From: Oscillospiraceae bacterium
Lineage (GTDB): Bacteria > Bacillota_A > Clostridia > Oscillospirales > Oscillospiraceae
NCBI GenBank assembly: GCA_017415945.1
Contig: JAFQDR010000105.1
Span: 1-9,284 of the forward strand
Length of the DNA: 9,284 nucleotides
Reading direction: 5' to 3'
The notes under the pieces were generated by a model. It made no database searches. It was given only the letters and a program-made list of their open reading frames with translations, and was not told the DNA's origin. Shown here piece after piece: positions 1-7,378 of the stretch. The position numbers were made by a program, and so were the translations under genes. How positions within the stretch are numbered: position 1 is the first letter of the stretch; the number at the start of each line of letters is the position of its first letter.

Positions 1-467
1 ACGATCAGGGTGTTGTTGCGATGATCGGCGTATTCATGGATACCTTCGTAGTTCTGACTTTGAACGCACTGGTTATCATCTCCACCCTGTACACCGCTGA
101 CGGTGTTCTGGCAAACGGCGTGATTCCCGAAACCATTTCCAAGGCAAATCTGGCACAGGTTGCATTCGGCACTGTAATGGGCAGCAATCTGGGCGGTAAG
201 TTCGTAGCTGTCTGCCTGCTGTTCTTTGCATTCTCCACCATTTTGAGCTGGAATATGTTCGCAAAGATTAACGCAAACTGGCTGTTCGGCAAGAAGGGTA
301 TCGTTCCCTTCACCGTAATCGCTCTGGTATTCGTATTCCTGGGCACTCTGGCTTCCAACGATCTGGTTTGGGAACTGGCTGACATGTTCAACAACCTCAT
401 GGTTATCCCCAATGCCATCGCACTGTTCGCTCTGTCCAAGCTGGTCGTGGACAACGTAAAGAAGTAA
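1..467 (+). CDS. Sodium:alanine/glycine symporter, AGCS family (C-terminal part, 5' end outside window)
   Basis: This is an inner-membrane transporter that would import alanine or glycine with Na+. Only the last 154 codons are present; the open frame runs back to base 3 without a start (first residues DQGVVAMIGVF), so the gene begins outside the window. The segment QGVVAMIGVFMDTFVV lines up with QGLVQMLSVFIDTLII in the complete AGCS protein at 4482-5903. Both have a following FAFST/FAFTT helix and a late LVWELAD/LVWDLSD motif, which is typical of AGCS C-termini. About four hydrophobic helices are visible. The C-terminus is short (ends in NVKK) and lacks the roughly 30-residue hydrophilic tail of the second copy, so the two are diverged paralogues and not a recent duplication. 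The stop is followed by two hairpins before the convergent PFOR gene. Family assignment is firm; the exact substrate is not visible. Confidence 0.9.
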   Translation, partial: DQGVVAMIGVFMDTFVVLTLNALVIISTLYTADGVLANGVIPETISKANLAQVAFGTVMGSNLGGKFVAVCLLFFAFSTILSWNMFAKINANWLFGKKGIVPFTVIALVFVFLGTLASNDLVWELADMFNNLMVIPNAIALFALSKLVVDNVKK

Positions 468-498
468 ACAACCATCCTTGAATTATAGAACATATGAA

Positions 499-530
499 AA
501 GAGGCACTTCAAATGAAGTGCCTCTTACTA
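499..530 (+). terminator. Probable intrinsic terminator of the first AGCS gene
   Basis: A perfect 12-bp stem (499-510 pairs with 515-526, loop AAAT) lies 32 bases after the AGCS stop. The 3' side has only a broken T-rich tract (tactatattatctttctttg). On the minus strand the stem is followed by TTTTC, so it may also work in reverse as a back-up for PFOR read-through. Confidence 0.65.
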
Positions 531-590
531 TATTATCTTTCTTTGAGATCCTTTGCTACGTTTAAGATGACAGATAGCTTACTTATCCAC

Positions 591-618
591 AAAAAGGCAC
601 CCGATTGGGTGCCTTTTT
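591..618 (-). terminator. Bidirectional intrinsic terminator between AGCS and PFOR
   Basis: A perfect stem AAAAAGGCACCC (591-602), loop GATT, GGGTGCCTTTTT (607-618) lies 13 bases beyond the PFOR stop. The A-run and T-run at the ends give a U-tract in either direction. It can therefore end PFOR transcription (minus) and any read-through from AGCS (plus). Confidence 0.9.
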
Positions 619-631
619 GATTGATATGATA

Positions 632-3600
632 TTACTGATCAGCCAGCTTCTTGTACTTTGCGTAGCGCTTTTCGCACTGTACTTCTGCTTCTGCAAACAG
701 TCTTTCCGCGGTTTCGGGGAAGGTGCGGGTCAAAGATGCGAAACGGGTTTCGCCCATCATGAACTCACGCAGCTTGCCGTTGGGTTCCTTGCTGGACAGA
801 ATGAAGGGATTTTCGCCCTTTTCGATGTTTGCGGGAACATAACGCCACAGAGGCCAGTAGCCGCATTCGGTTGCCATCTTTTCTTCTGCCTGAGACAGAC
901 CCATGCCGTTGTTCAGACCGTGGTTGATGCAGGGTGCGTATGCGATGATGATGGATACGCCCTTGTGTGCTTCCGCTTCCTTCAGACAGGTGATCAGGTG
1001 CTGTTCGTTTGCGCCCATTGCGACCTGTGCTACGTAAACGTCGCCGTAGGTCATGGCGATGGCGCCCAGATCCTTCTTGACTCTTTCCTTACCTGCGTTT
1101 GCAAACTGTGCAACTGCGCCGATCTGAGTTGCCTTGGATGCCTGACCGCCGGTGTTGGAGTAAACCTCGGTGTCAACTACCAGAATGTTTACGTCAGCGC
1201 CGCTTGCCATGATGTGGTCCAGACCGCCGTAGCCGATGTCGTATGCCCAGCCGTCGCCGCCGTACATCCACATGGTCTTCTTGGGCAGAGCGTCCTTGTT
1301 TGCCAGCAGGAACTGTACGTCCTCGCTCTTGCAGTCGGTTGCTTCCAGAGCAGCTACAACTGCGTTGGACAGTGCGCGGGTCTTATCGCCGATGTCGCCT
1401 TCAGCCAGCCATGCTTCCAGAGCTGCCTTCAGTGCCGCATCGCCGGTGGCGGCTGCCAGAGCTTCCGCGTGGGTCTTTACCTGATTGCGCATCTGTTCTA
1501 CGGACAGGCACATACCCAGAGAGTATTCTGCGTTGTCTTCAAACAGGGAGTTGGAGGAGGCTACGCCGTTGCCGTTTTCATTGATGTGGAAGGGATATGC
1601 GGGAGTGGATGCGGAAACAACCAGTACGCAGCCGGTAGCGGTTGCCAGATACATACGGTCGCCGAACAGCTGAGACATAAGCTTCATGTAGGGAGCTTCG
1701 CCGCAGCCTGCACATGCGCCGCAGAATTCGTACAGAGGCTGTTCGAACTGAGAACCCTTGACGGTGAACTTGTCCATGGGATTTGCCTTCTTGGACAGGG
1801 TCAGTGCGTGATCCCAGTTTGCCTGTTCGTGGAGCTGGCTTTCCAGAGGTTCCATGACCAGAGCCTTCTTGGGAACGGGACATACATTTGCACAGGAGCT
1901 GCAGCCCTGGCAGTCCAGAGGATCAACCTGTACGCGGAAGGTCAGACCTTCGAAGCCCTTGCCGATGGCCTTCTTGGTGACGAATGCTTCGGGCTTTGCT
2001 GCTTCTTCAGCTTCGTTCAGCAGGAAGGGACGGATTGCTGCGTGGGGGCAAACCAGAGAGCACTTGTTGCAGCCGATGCAGTTTTCGGGGATCCAGCGAG
2101 GAACGTCCACTGCAATGCCGCGCTTTTCGTACTGGGAGGTGTCTGCGGGGCAAACGCCGTCTGCATAGGGTACGAATACGCTGACGGGCAGGGAGTCGCC
2201 TGCCTGATTGTTGATGGGCTGCAGGATTTCGCGGACGTAGTGAGGCAGGCTCATGTCCTTTTCGGGAGCTTCATCAACCAGATTCTTCCATTCGGGCTTT
2301 ACGTCGATCTTGACGATGGCGTCTACACCGCGGTCAACCGCTGCGCAGTTCATGTCAACGACCTTCTGGCCCTTCTTGGAGTAGGACTTCACGATAGCGC
2401 CCTTCATGTGGCCCACAGCTTCTTCGATGGGCATGATGTTGGACAGCTTGAAGAATGCGGACTGCAGAACGGTGTTGGTGCGGTTGCCCAGACCCAGTTC
2501 CACTGCGATTTCGGTAGCGTCGATGGTGTAGAACTGAATGCCGCGCTCAGCGATGATGCGCTTGACCTTGTTGGGCAGCTGTGCTTCCAACTCTGCGCCC
2601 TTCCAGCCGGTGTTCAGCAGGAAGATGCCGCCGGGCTTGATTTCGGAAACGATATCAAAGCTCTTGATGTAGGACTGCTTGTGGCAGGCTACGAAGTCAG
2701 CCATGGTGACGTAGTAGGTGCTGCGGATGGGTTCGTGACCGAAGCGCAGGTGAGACTTGGTTACGCCGCCGGACTTCTTGGAGTCATATTCAAAGTATGC
2801 CTGTGCATACTGGTCGGTGTTGTCGCCGATGATCTTGATAGAGTTCTTGTTTGCGCCAACGGTGCCGTCGGAGCCCAGACCCCAGAACTTGCAGGAGATG
2901 ATGGACTGGCCTGCGGTGACGATGTTTTCGCCCACGGGCAGGGACAGGAAGGTCACGTCGTCCACGATGCCAACGGTGAAGTGGTTCTTCTGTTCGCCGT
3001 TCATGTTGTCGTAAACTGCCTTCATCTGAGCGGGGGTGGTGTCCTTGGATGCCAGACCGTAACGACCTGCCAGAACCTTGCCGGTGTAGCCGTTTTCGAT
3101 CAGCGCAGCGCAAACGTCCAGATACAGAGGTTCGCCCAGAGAGCCGGGTTCCTTGGTGCGGTCCAGAACGGTGATGCACTTTGCGGATGCGGGGATGGCA
3201 GCCATCAGGTGCTTCATGGAGAAGGGACGGTACAGGTGTACCTTGATCATGCCGACCTTTTCGCCCTTGGCGTTCAGGTAGTCAACCACTTCTTCCAGAG
3301 TTTCACATACGGAGCCCATGGCAACAACTACGCGGTCAGCATCGGGTGCGCCGTAGTAGTTGAACAGCTTGTAGTCACGGCCGGTCAGCTTGTTGATTTC
3401 GTTCATGTAGTATTCAACGATACCGGGCAGAGCGTCGTATGCGCCGTTGCAGGCTTCACGCTGCTGGAAGAAGGTATCGCCGTTCTGAACGGTGGAGCGG
3501 ACGGTGGGGTGTTCGGTGGACAGAGAGTGGTCACGGAACTTCTGTACTGCGTCCCAGTCCAGCAGCCCCGCCAGATCTTCATAATCCAGAACTTCGATCT

Positions 3601-4150
3601 TCTGCAGCTCGTGAGAGGTACGGAAGCCGTCAAAGAAGTGCTGGAAGGGGATGGATCCCTTGATTGCGGACAGGTGAGAAACCGCTGCCATGTCCATACA
3701 TTCCTGAACGGATGCGGATGCCATCTGCGCCCAGCCGGTCTGGCGGCAAGCCATAACGTCGGAGTGGTCACCGAAAATGGAGACAGCGTGGGTGCCTACG
3801 GTACGTGCGGATACGTGCATGACACCGGGGAGCATGGAACCGCCCATACGGAACATGGGGGGCACCATCAGCAGCAGACCCTGAGACGCGGTGTAGGTGG
3901 TGGTGAGAGAGCCGGTTTCCAGAGAGCCGTGCATGGCACCTGCAGCACCGGATTCAGCCTGCATTTCAACCAGCTTTACGGGCTGACCGAACAGGTTTTT
4001 CTTGCCGTTGGCAGACCATTCGTCAACGTGGTCAGCCATGGGGCTGGACGGGGTGATGGGGTAGATGGTGGCAACTTCGGTAAATGCGTAAGAGACATAC
4101 GCAGCGGCTTCGTTGCCGTCCATGGTCTTGAAGACTTTGTTCTTCGCCAT
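632..4150 (-). CDS. nifJ: Pyruvate:ferredoxin (flavodoxin) oxidoreductase, single-chain
   Basis: Oxidative decarboxylation of pyruvate with CoA to acetyl-CoA and CO2, reducing ferredoxin or flavodoxin; a cytoplasmic central enzyme of anaerobic fermentation. The 1172 residues match the usual length of the fused homodimeric enzyme. In order: N-terminal TPP/pyruvate domain with YPITPSSP at 30-37, EMQAE with Glu66, and SARTVGT with Arg116; two ferredoxin-type [4Fe-4S] motifs with Cys691/694/697/701 and Cys747/750/753/757; proximal-cluster Cys813, 816, 841 and 1074; TPP motif GDG at 965-967 with Asn999. These correspond, by remembered alignment, to catalytic residues of the Desulfovibrio africanus enzyme, so it should be active. 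The start at 4150 (MAKNKVFK) has GGGAGG 10 bases upstream; the open frame extends 72 codons further but into promoter and leader sequence. Odd features: the segment after Cys841 differs from the common form, and no TTA, CTA or TCA codon is used. Confidence 0.97.
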   Translation of the reverse strand: MAKNKVFKTMDGNEAAAYVSYAFTEVATIYPITPSSPMADHVDEWSANGKKNLFGQPVKLVEMQAESGAAGAMHGSLETGSLTTTYTASQGLLLMVPPMFRMGGSMLPGVMHVSARTVGTHAVSIFGDHSDVMACRQTGWAQMASASVQECMDMAAVSHLSAIKGSIPFQHFFDGFRTSHELQKIEVLDYEDLAGLLDWDAVQKFRDHSLSTEHPTVRSTVQNGDTFFQQREACNGAYDALPGIVEYYMNEINKLTGRDYKLFNYYGAPDADRVVVAMGSVCETLEEVVDYLNAKGEKVGMIKVHLYRPFSMKHLMAAIPASAKCITVLDRTKEPGSLGEPLYLDVCAALIENGYTGKVLAGRYGLASKDTTPAQMKAVYDNMNGEQKNHFTVGIVDDVTFLSLPVGENIVTAGQSIISCKFWGLGSDGTVGANKNSIKIIGDNTDQYAQAYFEYDSKKSGGVTKSHLRFGHEPIRSTYYVTMADFVACHKQSYIKSFDIVSEIKPGGIFLLNTGWKGAELEAQLPNKVKRIIAERGIQFYTIDATEIAVELGLGNRTNTVLQSAFFKLSNIMPIEEAVGHMKGAIVKSYSKKGQKVVDMNCAAVDRGVDAIVKIDVKPEWKNLVDEAPEKDMSLPHYVREILQPINNQAGDSLPVSVFVPYADGVCPADTSQYEKRGIAVDVPRWIPENCIGCNKCSLVCPHAAIRPFLLNEAEEAAKPEAFVTKKAIGKGFEGLTFRVQVDPLDCQGCSSCANVCPVPKKALVMEPLESQLHEQANWDHALTLSKKANPMDKFTVKGSQFEQPLYEFCGACAGCGEAPYMKLMSQLFGDRMYLATATGCVLVVSASTPAYPFHINENGNGVASSNSLFEDNAEYSLGMCLSVEQMRNQVKTHAEALAAATGDAALKAALEAWLAEGDIGDKTRALSNAVVAALEATDCKSEDVQFLLANKDALPKKTMWMYGGDGWAYDIGYGGLDHIMASGADVNILVVDTEVYSNTGGQASKATQIGAVAQFANAGKERVKKDLGAIAMTYGDVYVAQVAMGANEQHLITCLKEAEAHKGVSIIIAYAPCINHGLNNGMGLSQAEEKMATECGYWPLWRYVPANIEKGENPFILSSKEPNGKLREFMMGETRFASLTRTFPETAERLFAEAEVQCEKRYAKYKKLADQ

Positions 4151-4177
4151 AATATGAATTCCTCCCATTTTATTTTT

Positions 4178-4192
4178 CTCGGCAGCGCCGAG
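4178..4192 (-). promoter_or_regulatory. Leader hairpin of the PFOR mRNA
   Basis: A perfect 6-bp GC-rich stem CTCGGC/GCCGAG with a 3-base loop lies in the predicted PFOR 5' untranslated region, about 10 bases before the GGGAGG ribosome site. There is no T-run on either side, so it is not a terminator. It may shape the leader or protect the ribosome site region; the role is inferred. Confidence 0.4.
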
Positions 4193-4215
4193 CTTAAATG
4201 CATTTGGAATATCAA

Positions 4216-4237
4216 CTGTTTGCACAAAACAGCTGTT
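4216..4237. promoter_or_regulatory. Operator-like nested inverted repeats downstream of the PFOR promoter
   Basis: CTGTTT (4216-4221) and AAACAG (4227-4232) form an inverted repeat around 5 bases. The second arm is also part of the perfect palindrome AACAGCTGTT (4228-4237). The site falls a few bases after the predicted PFOR transcription start, a typical repressor position. It does not fit the Rex (TTGTTAA-type) consensus well and I do not recognise its regulator. Confidence 0.35.
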
Positions 4238-4252
4238 CCCGCAGATAATAAA

Positions 4253-4281
4253 ATTGTACTCCATTTCTGTGAAAAAGTAAA
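4253..4281 (-). promoter_or_regulatory. Predicted sigma-A promoter of PFOR
   Basis: Read on the minus strand: -35 TTTACT (4281-4276), a 17-base spacer, and -10 TACAAT (4258-4253). This gives a leader of about 95 bases before the 4150 start and places most of the upstream open-frame extension outside the message. Confidence 0.6.
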
Positions 4282-4414
4282 TAGGAATCGAAGGATAGAG
4301 GAGAATTGCGGGAATCACGGTCTTGTTTTGCATTTTTGTGGAAACCATATAACATTTCCTTGGCATTTTCTCACAGAATACCCCGATTTATTCCCGAAAA
4401 ATGCAAAATGGTTC

Positions 4415-4443
4415 TGGTGAAGCTGCAAAATGTGTGATATACT
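4415..4443 (+). promoter_or_regulatory. Predicted extended -10 promoter of the second AGCS gene
   Basis: TGA-TATACT (4435-4443) is an extended -10 box. The -35 position 17 bases upstream (TGGTGA, 4415-4420) is weak, as is common for extended -10 promoters. Transcription would start near 4450, only about 11 bases before ATG 4461 but about 32 before ATG 4482, which favours the later start. The same TGATATACTAA string occurs in front of the CofE-like gene. Confidence 0.6.
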
Positions 4444-4481
4444 AAATCGGTAAAGATATTATGAAAGAGAGTGTGTGTATT

Positions 4482-5903
4482 ATGTTAGATTGGTTCGCAA
4501 GTCTGGTAGCCAATATCAGCAACATTATGTACAGCTATGTGCTGATCATTATGCTCATCGGCGTTGGCCTGTACTTCACCTTCCGCACCAAGTTTGTGCA
4601 GCTGCGTATGCTGGGGGAATCCATCCGCGTCATCAGCGAAAAGAAGTCCGATGACAACTCCGTTTCCTCCTTCCAGGCGCTGATGGTCTCCACTGCCAGC
4701 CGCGTGGGTACCGGCAACATCGTTGGTGTGGCAAACGCTATTGCCATCGGCGGCTACGGTGCTGTGTTCTGGATGTGGCTGATCGCTCTGGTGGGCGGTG
4801 CCTCCGCATTCATCGAATCCACCCTGGCGCAGATCTACAAGAAGCGTGACGAAAACGGCGGCAGCTACGGCGGCCCCGCTTACTACATCGAAGCAGCTCT
4901 GAACAGCCGTGTGCTGGGCGTTGTGTTCGCTGTGGCTCTGATCGCGACCTACGCTGTGGGCTTCAATATGCTGGCATCCTACAACCTGATCACCAGCTTC
5001 TCCGGCTACAGCTTCTACGGCGACCCCGAGACCTCTATCGTTCCCATGGTCGGCGGTCTGGTTCTGGCGGTTCTGGTTGGCATCTGCATTCTGGGCGGCG
5101 GCAAGCGCGTAGTCAAGATCACCGGCGTTATGGTTCCCGTTATGGGCGTCATTTATATCGCTATGGCAGTCATTGTTATCGTGCTGAACATCGGCAACAT
5201 CCCCATGGTTCTGGGCAAGATCTTTGTGGAAGCCTTCAACTTCAAGGCAATCTTCGGCGGCTTTGCGGGCTCTGCCATCATGCAGGGCATCAAGCGCGGT
5301 CTGTACTCCAACGAAGCAGGTGTGGGCTCCGCTCCCAACGCTGCGGCTGCGGCTGATGTATCTCACCCCGTCAAGCAGGGTCTGGTACAGATGCTGTCCG
5401 TATTCATCGACACCCTGATCATTTGTACCGCTACCGCTATGATGTGTCTGGCAAGCGGCATCGTTCCCGGTGAAGAGCTGAAGGGCGCACTGTTTGTACA
5501 GGAAGCTCTGTCCCGCAACTTCGGCAACTTCGGCTATTACTTCATCACCTTCTCCCTGTTCCTGTTTGCCTTCACCACCCTGCTGGGCAACCTGTTCTAC
5601 TGCGAGGGTGCTGTCAACTACATTGCAAAGCGCACCGTGTCCAACAAGACCATGAACATTTTCCGTGTTATCGCTTGTGTCATCGTATTTGTTGGCGCAC
5701 AGCTGGACTTCGGTCTGGTATGGGACCTGTCCGACGTGATCATGGGCATCATGGCCATCATCAACCTGCCTGTCATCGTTCTGCTGGCAAAGCCCGCACT
5801 GGGCTGTCTGGAGGACTATGTTGCACAGCGCAAGAGCGGCAAGGATCCCGTGTTCCGCGCAAAGAATATCGGTCTGGACGCAGAGCTGGACTACTGGAAG
5901 TAA
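4482..5903 (+). CDS. Sodium:alanine/glycine symporter, AGCS family (complete)
   Basis: Inner-membrane Na+-coupled importer of alanine/glycine-type amino acids. From ATG 4482 the protein has 473 residues, normal for the family, with about eleven hydrophobic segments. Family signatures are GTGNIVGVANAIA from residue 76, then GGAxAFIESTLAQIYK and GGPAYYIE, and the hallmark GLYSNEAGVGSAPN from residue 273. The hydrophilic tail ends in LDYWK. I chose ATG 4482 because AAAGAGAG lies 10 bases upstream; ATG 4461, seven codons earlier in frame, has no clear ribosome site and sits too near the predicted transcription start. The gene diverges from PFOR, has its own promoter and ends at a strong terminator, so it is monocistronic. 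The only codon of the TTA/CTA/TCA set is TTA at codon 2. Paralogue of the partial gene at 1-467. Confidence 0.95.
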   Translation: MLDWFASLVANISNIMYSYVLIIMLIGVGLYFTFRTKFVQLRMLGESIRVISEKKSDDNSVSSFQALMVSTASRVGTGNIVGVANAIAIGGYGAVFWMWLIALVGGASAFIESTLAQIYKKRDENGGSYGGPAYYIEAALNSRVLGVVFAVALIATYAVGFNMLASYNLITSFSGYSFYGDPETSIVPMVGGLVLAVLVGICILGGGKRVVKITGVMVPVMGVIYIAMAVIVIVLNIGNIPMVLGKIFVEAFNFKAIFGGFAGSAIMQGIKRGLYSNEAGVGSAPNAAAAADVSHPVKQGLVQMLSVFIDTLIICTATAMMCLASGIVPGEELKGALFVQEALSRNFGNFGYYFITFSLFLFAFTTLLGNLFYCEGAVNYIAKRTVSNKTMNIFRVIACVIVFVGAQLDFGLVWDLSDVIMGIMAIINLPVIVLLAKPALGCLEDYVAQRKSGKDPVFRAKNIGLDAELDYWK

Positions 5904-5921
5904 TTCCTTAAACCAAAATTT

Positions 5922-5952
5922 CAGGCGGCGTTGGAAAACGCCGCCTGTTTTT
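5922..5952 (+). terminator. Intrinsic terminator of the second AGCS gene
   Basis: A perfect 11-bp stem, CAGGCGGCGTT (5922-5932) with AACGCCGCCTG (5937-5947), loop GGAA, is followed directly by TTTTT. It begins 18 bases after the stop codon. A textbook rho-independent terminator. Confidence 0.95.
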
Positions 5953-5997
5953 CCGTAGATTGCATACAAGTTTTTTCCCGCTCCGTGAAATTTTTGA

Positions 5998-6026
5998 TTT
6001 ACAACGGGCATGATTATTGATATACT
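5998..6026 (+). promoter_or_regulatory. Strong sigma-A promoter of the CofE-like gene
   Basis: TTTACA (5998-6003), 17-base spacer, TATACT (6021-6026) with an extended TGA just upstream (6018-6020). The start would fall near 6033, giving a leader of about 67 bases before ATG 6100. This rules out the in-frame ATG at 6010, which lies inside the promoter. Confidence 0.8.
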
Positions 6027-6071
6027 AACTTGTGTATCAAATTACATGAAACTACTTCATTTGACTTTGAA

Positions 6072-6084
6072 ACGGGTAACCCGT
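6072..6084 (+). promoter_or_regulatory. Small inverted repeat in the CofE-like leader
   Basis: ACGGG-TAA-CCCGT is a near-perfect palindrome ending just before the AAAGGAG ribosome site (6085-6091). It could be an operator half-turn or a small RNA hairpin limiting ribosome access. It is short, so chance is possible. Confidence 0.3.
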
Positions 6085-6099
6085 AAAGGAGAGATCTTT

Positions 6100-7293
6100 A
6101 TGAGCCGTATGATCGGTACCGTATCTCGAGGCGTTCGCGCCCCCATCATCCGCAGCGGTGATGACATCGTTGAAATCGTAACCAATTCCGTACTGGAAGC
6201 AGCTGCTGACGGCGGTTTTGAAATTCAGGACAGAGACATCGTTGCTATGACCGAAGCGATCGTTGCTCGCGCACAGGGCAACTACTGCTCCGTGGACAAC
6301 ATTGCAGAGGATGTCCGCAACAAGTTCGGCGGCGAAACCGTGGGCGTTATCTTCCCCATCCTCAGCCGCAACCGCTTCGCTATCTGCCTGCGCGGCATCG
6401 CAAGCGGCGCAAAGAAGATCGTTCTGATGCTGTCCTACCCCTCTGACGAAGTGGGCAACCATCTGGTCACTCTGGATCAGCTGGACGAAAAGGGCGTAAA
6501 CCCCTACAGCGATGTGCTGACTCTGGAAAAGTACCGTGAGCTGTTCGGCTACGAAAAGCACACCTTTACCGGCGTTGACTATGTTGAATACTACGAATCC
6601 CTGATTAAGGGCTGCGGCGCTGAATGTGAGATCATCTTCGCAAACGACTGCCGTGCAATTCTGCCCTATACCAAGAATGTTCTGAACTGCGACATCCACA
6701 CCCGTGCACGCACCAAGCGTCTGCTGAAGGCTGCCGGCGCAGAAAAGGTATTCGGTCTGGATGAGATCATGAACGCTCCCATCAACGGCAGCGGTTGCAA
6801 CGAGGCTTACGGTCTGCTGGGCTCCAACAAGGCTACCGAAGATACCGTTAAGCTGTTCCCCCGCAACTGCCAGCCCGTTGTGGATGCCATCGCAGCAAAG
6901 CTGAAGGAAAAGACCGGCAAGAACGTAGAAGTTATGGTCTATGGCGACGGCGCATTCAAGGATCCCATCGGCAAGATCTGGGAACTGGCTGACCCCGTTG
7001 TTTCTCCCGCTTACACCGCAGGTCTGGAAGGCACTCCCAACGAACTGAAGCTGAAGTATCTGGCTGACAACGAGTTCGCAAACCTCAGCGGCGACGAGCT
7101 GAAGGAAGCAATTAAGACCAAGATCACCGAAAAGGACGGCGACCTGTACGGTCAGATGGCCTCTGAAGGCACCACTCCCCGCCGCCTGACCGACCTGATC
7201 GGTTCTCTGTGCGACCTGACCTCCGGCTCCGGCGACAAGGGCACCCCCATTGTTTATATCCAGGGCTACTTCGACAACTACACCACCGAATAA
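6100..7293 (+). CDS. CofE-like protein, coenzyme F420-0:L-glutamate ligase family (function here uncertain)
   Basis: 397 residues, cytoplasmic, no membrane segment. In methanogens and actinobacteria CofE/FbiB-type enzymes add L-glutamate to F420-0 with GTP. Family-like features: an N-terminal region MIGTVSRGVRAPIIRSGDD followed by RDIVAMTEAIVARAQG (the 'DIVVVASKIVSKAEG'-like block), and a later TGKNVEVMVYGDGAFKDP block from about residue 272 with Gly282-Asp283-Gly284. The central region (about 95-230) and C-terminus make it much longer than archaeal CofE of about 250 residues. The start at 6100 has AAAGGAG 8 bases upstream. It has its own promoter and terminator, hence is monocistronic. No other F420 gene (cofC, cofD, cofG/H) is in the window, and most gut clostridia are not known to make F420, so a different gamma-glutamyl or amide ligation is plausible. 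The family call is good; the substrate is unknown. Confidence 0.8.
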   Translation: MSRMIGTVSRGVRAPIIRSGDDIVEIVTNSVLEAAADGGFEIQDRDIVAMTEAIVARAQGNYCSVDNIAEDVRNKFGGETVGVIFPILSRNRFAICLRGIASGAKKIVLMLSYPSDEVGNHLVTLDQLDEKGVNPYSDVLTLEKYRELFGYEKHTFTGVDYVEYYESLIKGCGAECEIIFANDCRAILPYTKNVLNCDIHTRARTKRLLKAAGAEKVFGLDEIMNAPINGSGCNEAYGLLGSNKATEDTVKLFPRNCQPVVDAIAAKLKEKTGKNVEVMVYGDGAFKDPIGKIWELADPVVSPAYTAGLEGTPNELKLKYLADNEFANLSGDELKEAIKTKITEKDGDLYGQMASEGTTPRRLTDLIGSLCDLTSGSGDKGTPIVYIQGYFDNYTTE

Positions 7294-7307
7294 ATCAAGA
7301 TCTTACT

Positions 7308-7338
7308 TCCCCTGCTCCTTATGGGAGCGGGGGATTTT
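7308..7338 (+). terminator. Intrinsic terminator of the CofE-like gene
   Basis: TCCCCTGCTCC pairs with GGAGCGGGGGA (one G-U pair) around a 5-base loop, followed by TTTTG. It starts 14 bases after the stop. Flanking AATCAA and TTGATT can extend the pairing. Confidence 0.85.
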
Positions 7339-7378
7339 GATTAGATAAGAGTGAAGAAAGAAAAGAGAAAATGTAAAA

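Noticed and set aside
4151..4366. N-terminal extension of PFOR by 72 codons
   Set aside because: The extension covers the predicted promoter, operator and leader hairpin and has no PFOR homology; ATG 4150 has a proper ribosome site and gives the usual N-terminus.
605..4420. Very long plus-strand open frame across PFOR
   Set aside because: It is exactly codon-register antisense to PFOR, its translation is low-complexity Cys/Gly/Val-rich without any domain, and it exists because PFOR avoids TTA, CTA and TCA.
4461..4481. Earlier AGCS start at ATG 4461
   Set aside because: No ribosome site and only about 11 bases from the predicted transcription start; ATG 4482 has AAAGAGAG at correct distance.
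4485..6011. 508-residue minus-strand open frame across the second AGCS gene
   Set aside because: Register-aligned antisense shadow, His/Gln/Asp-rich, no ribosome site, and it would run through a clear terminator and promoter.
6010..6099. Earlier start of the CofE-like gene at ATG 6010
   Set aside because: It lies between the -35 and -10 boxes; ATG 6100 has AAAGGAG 8 bases upstream.
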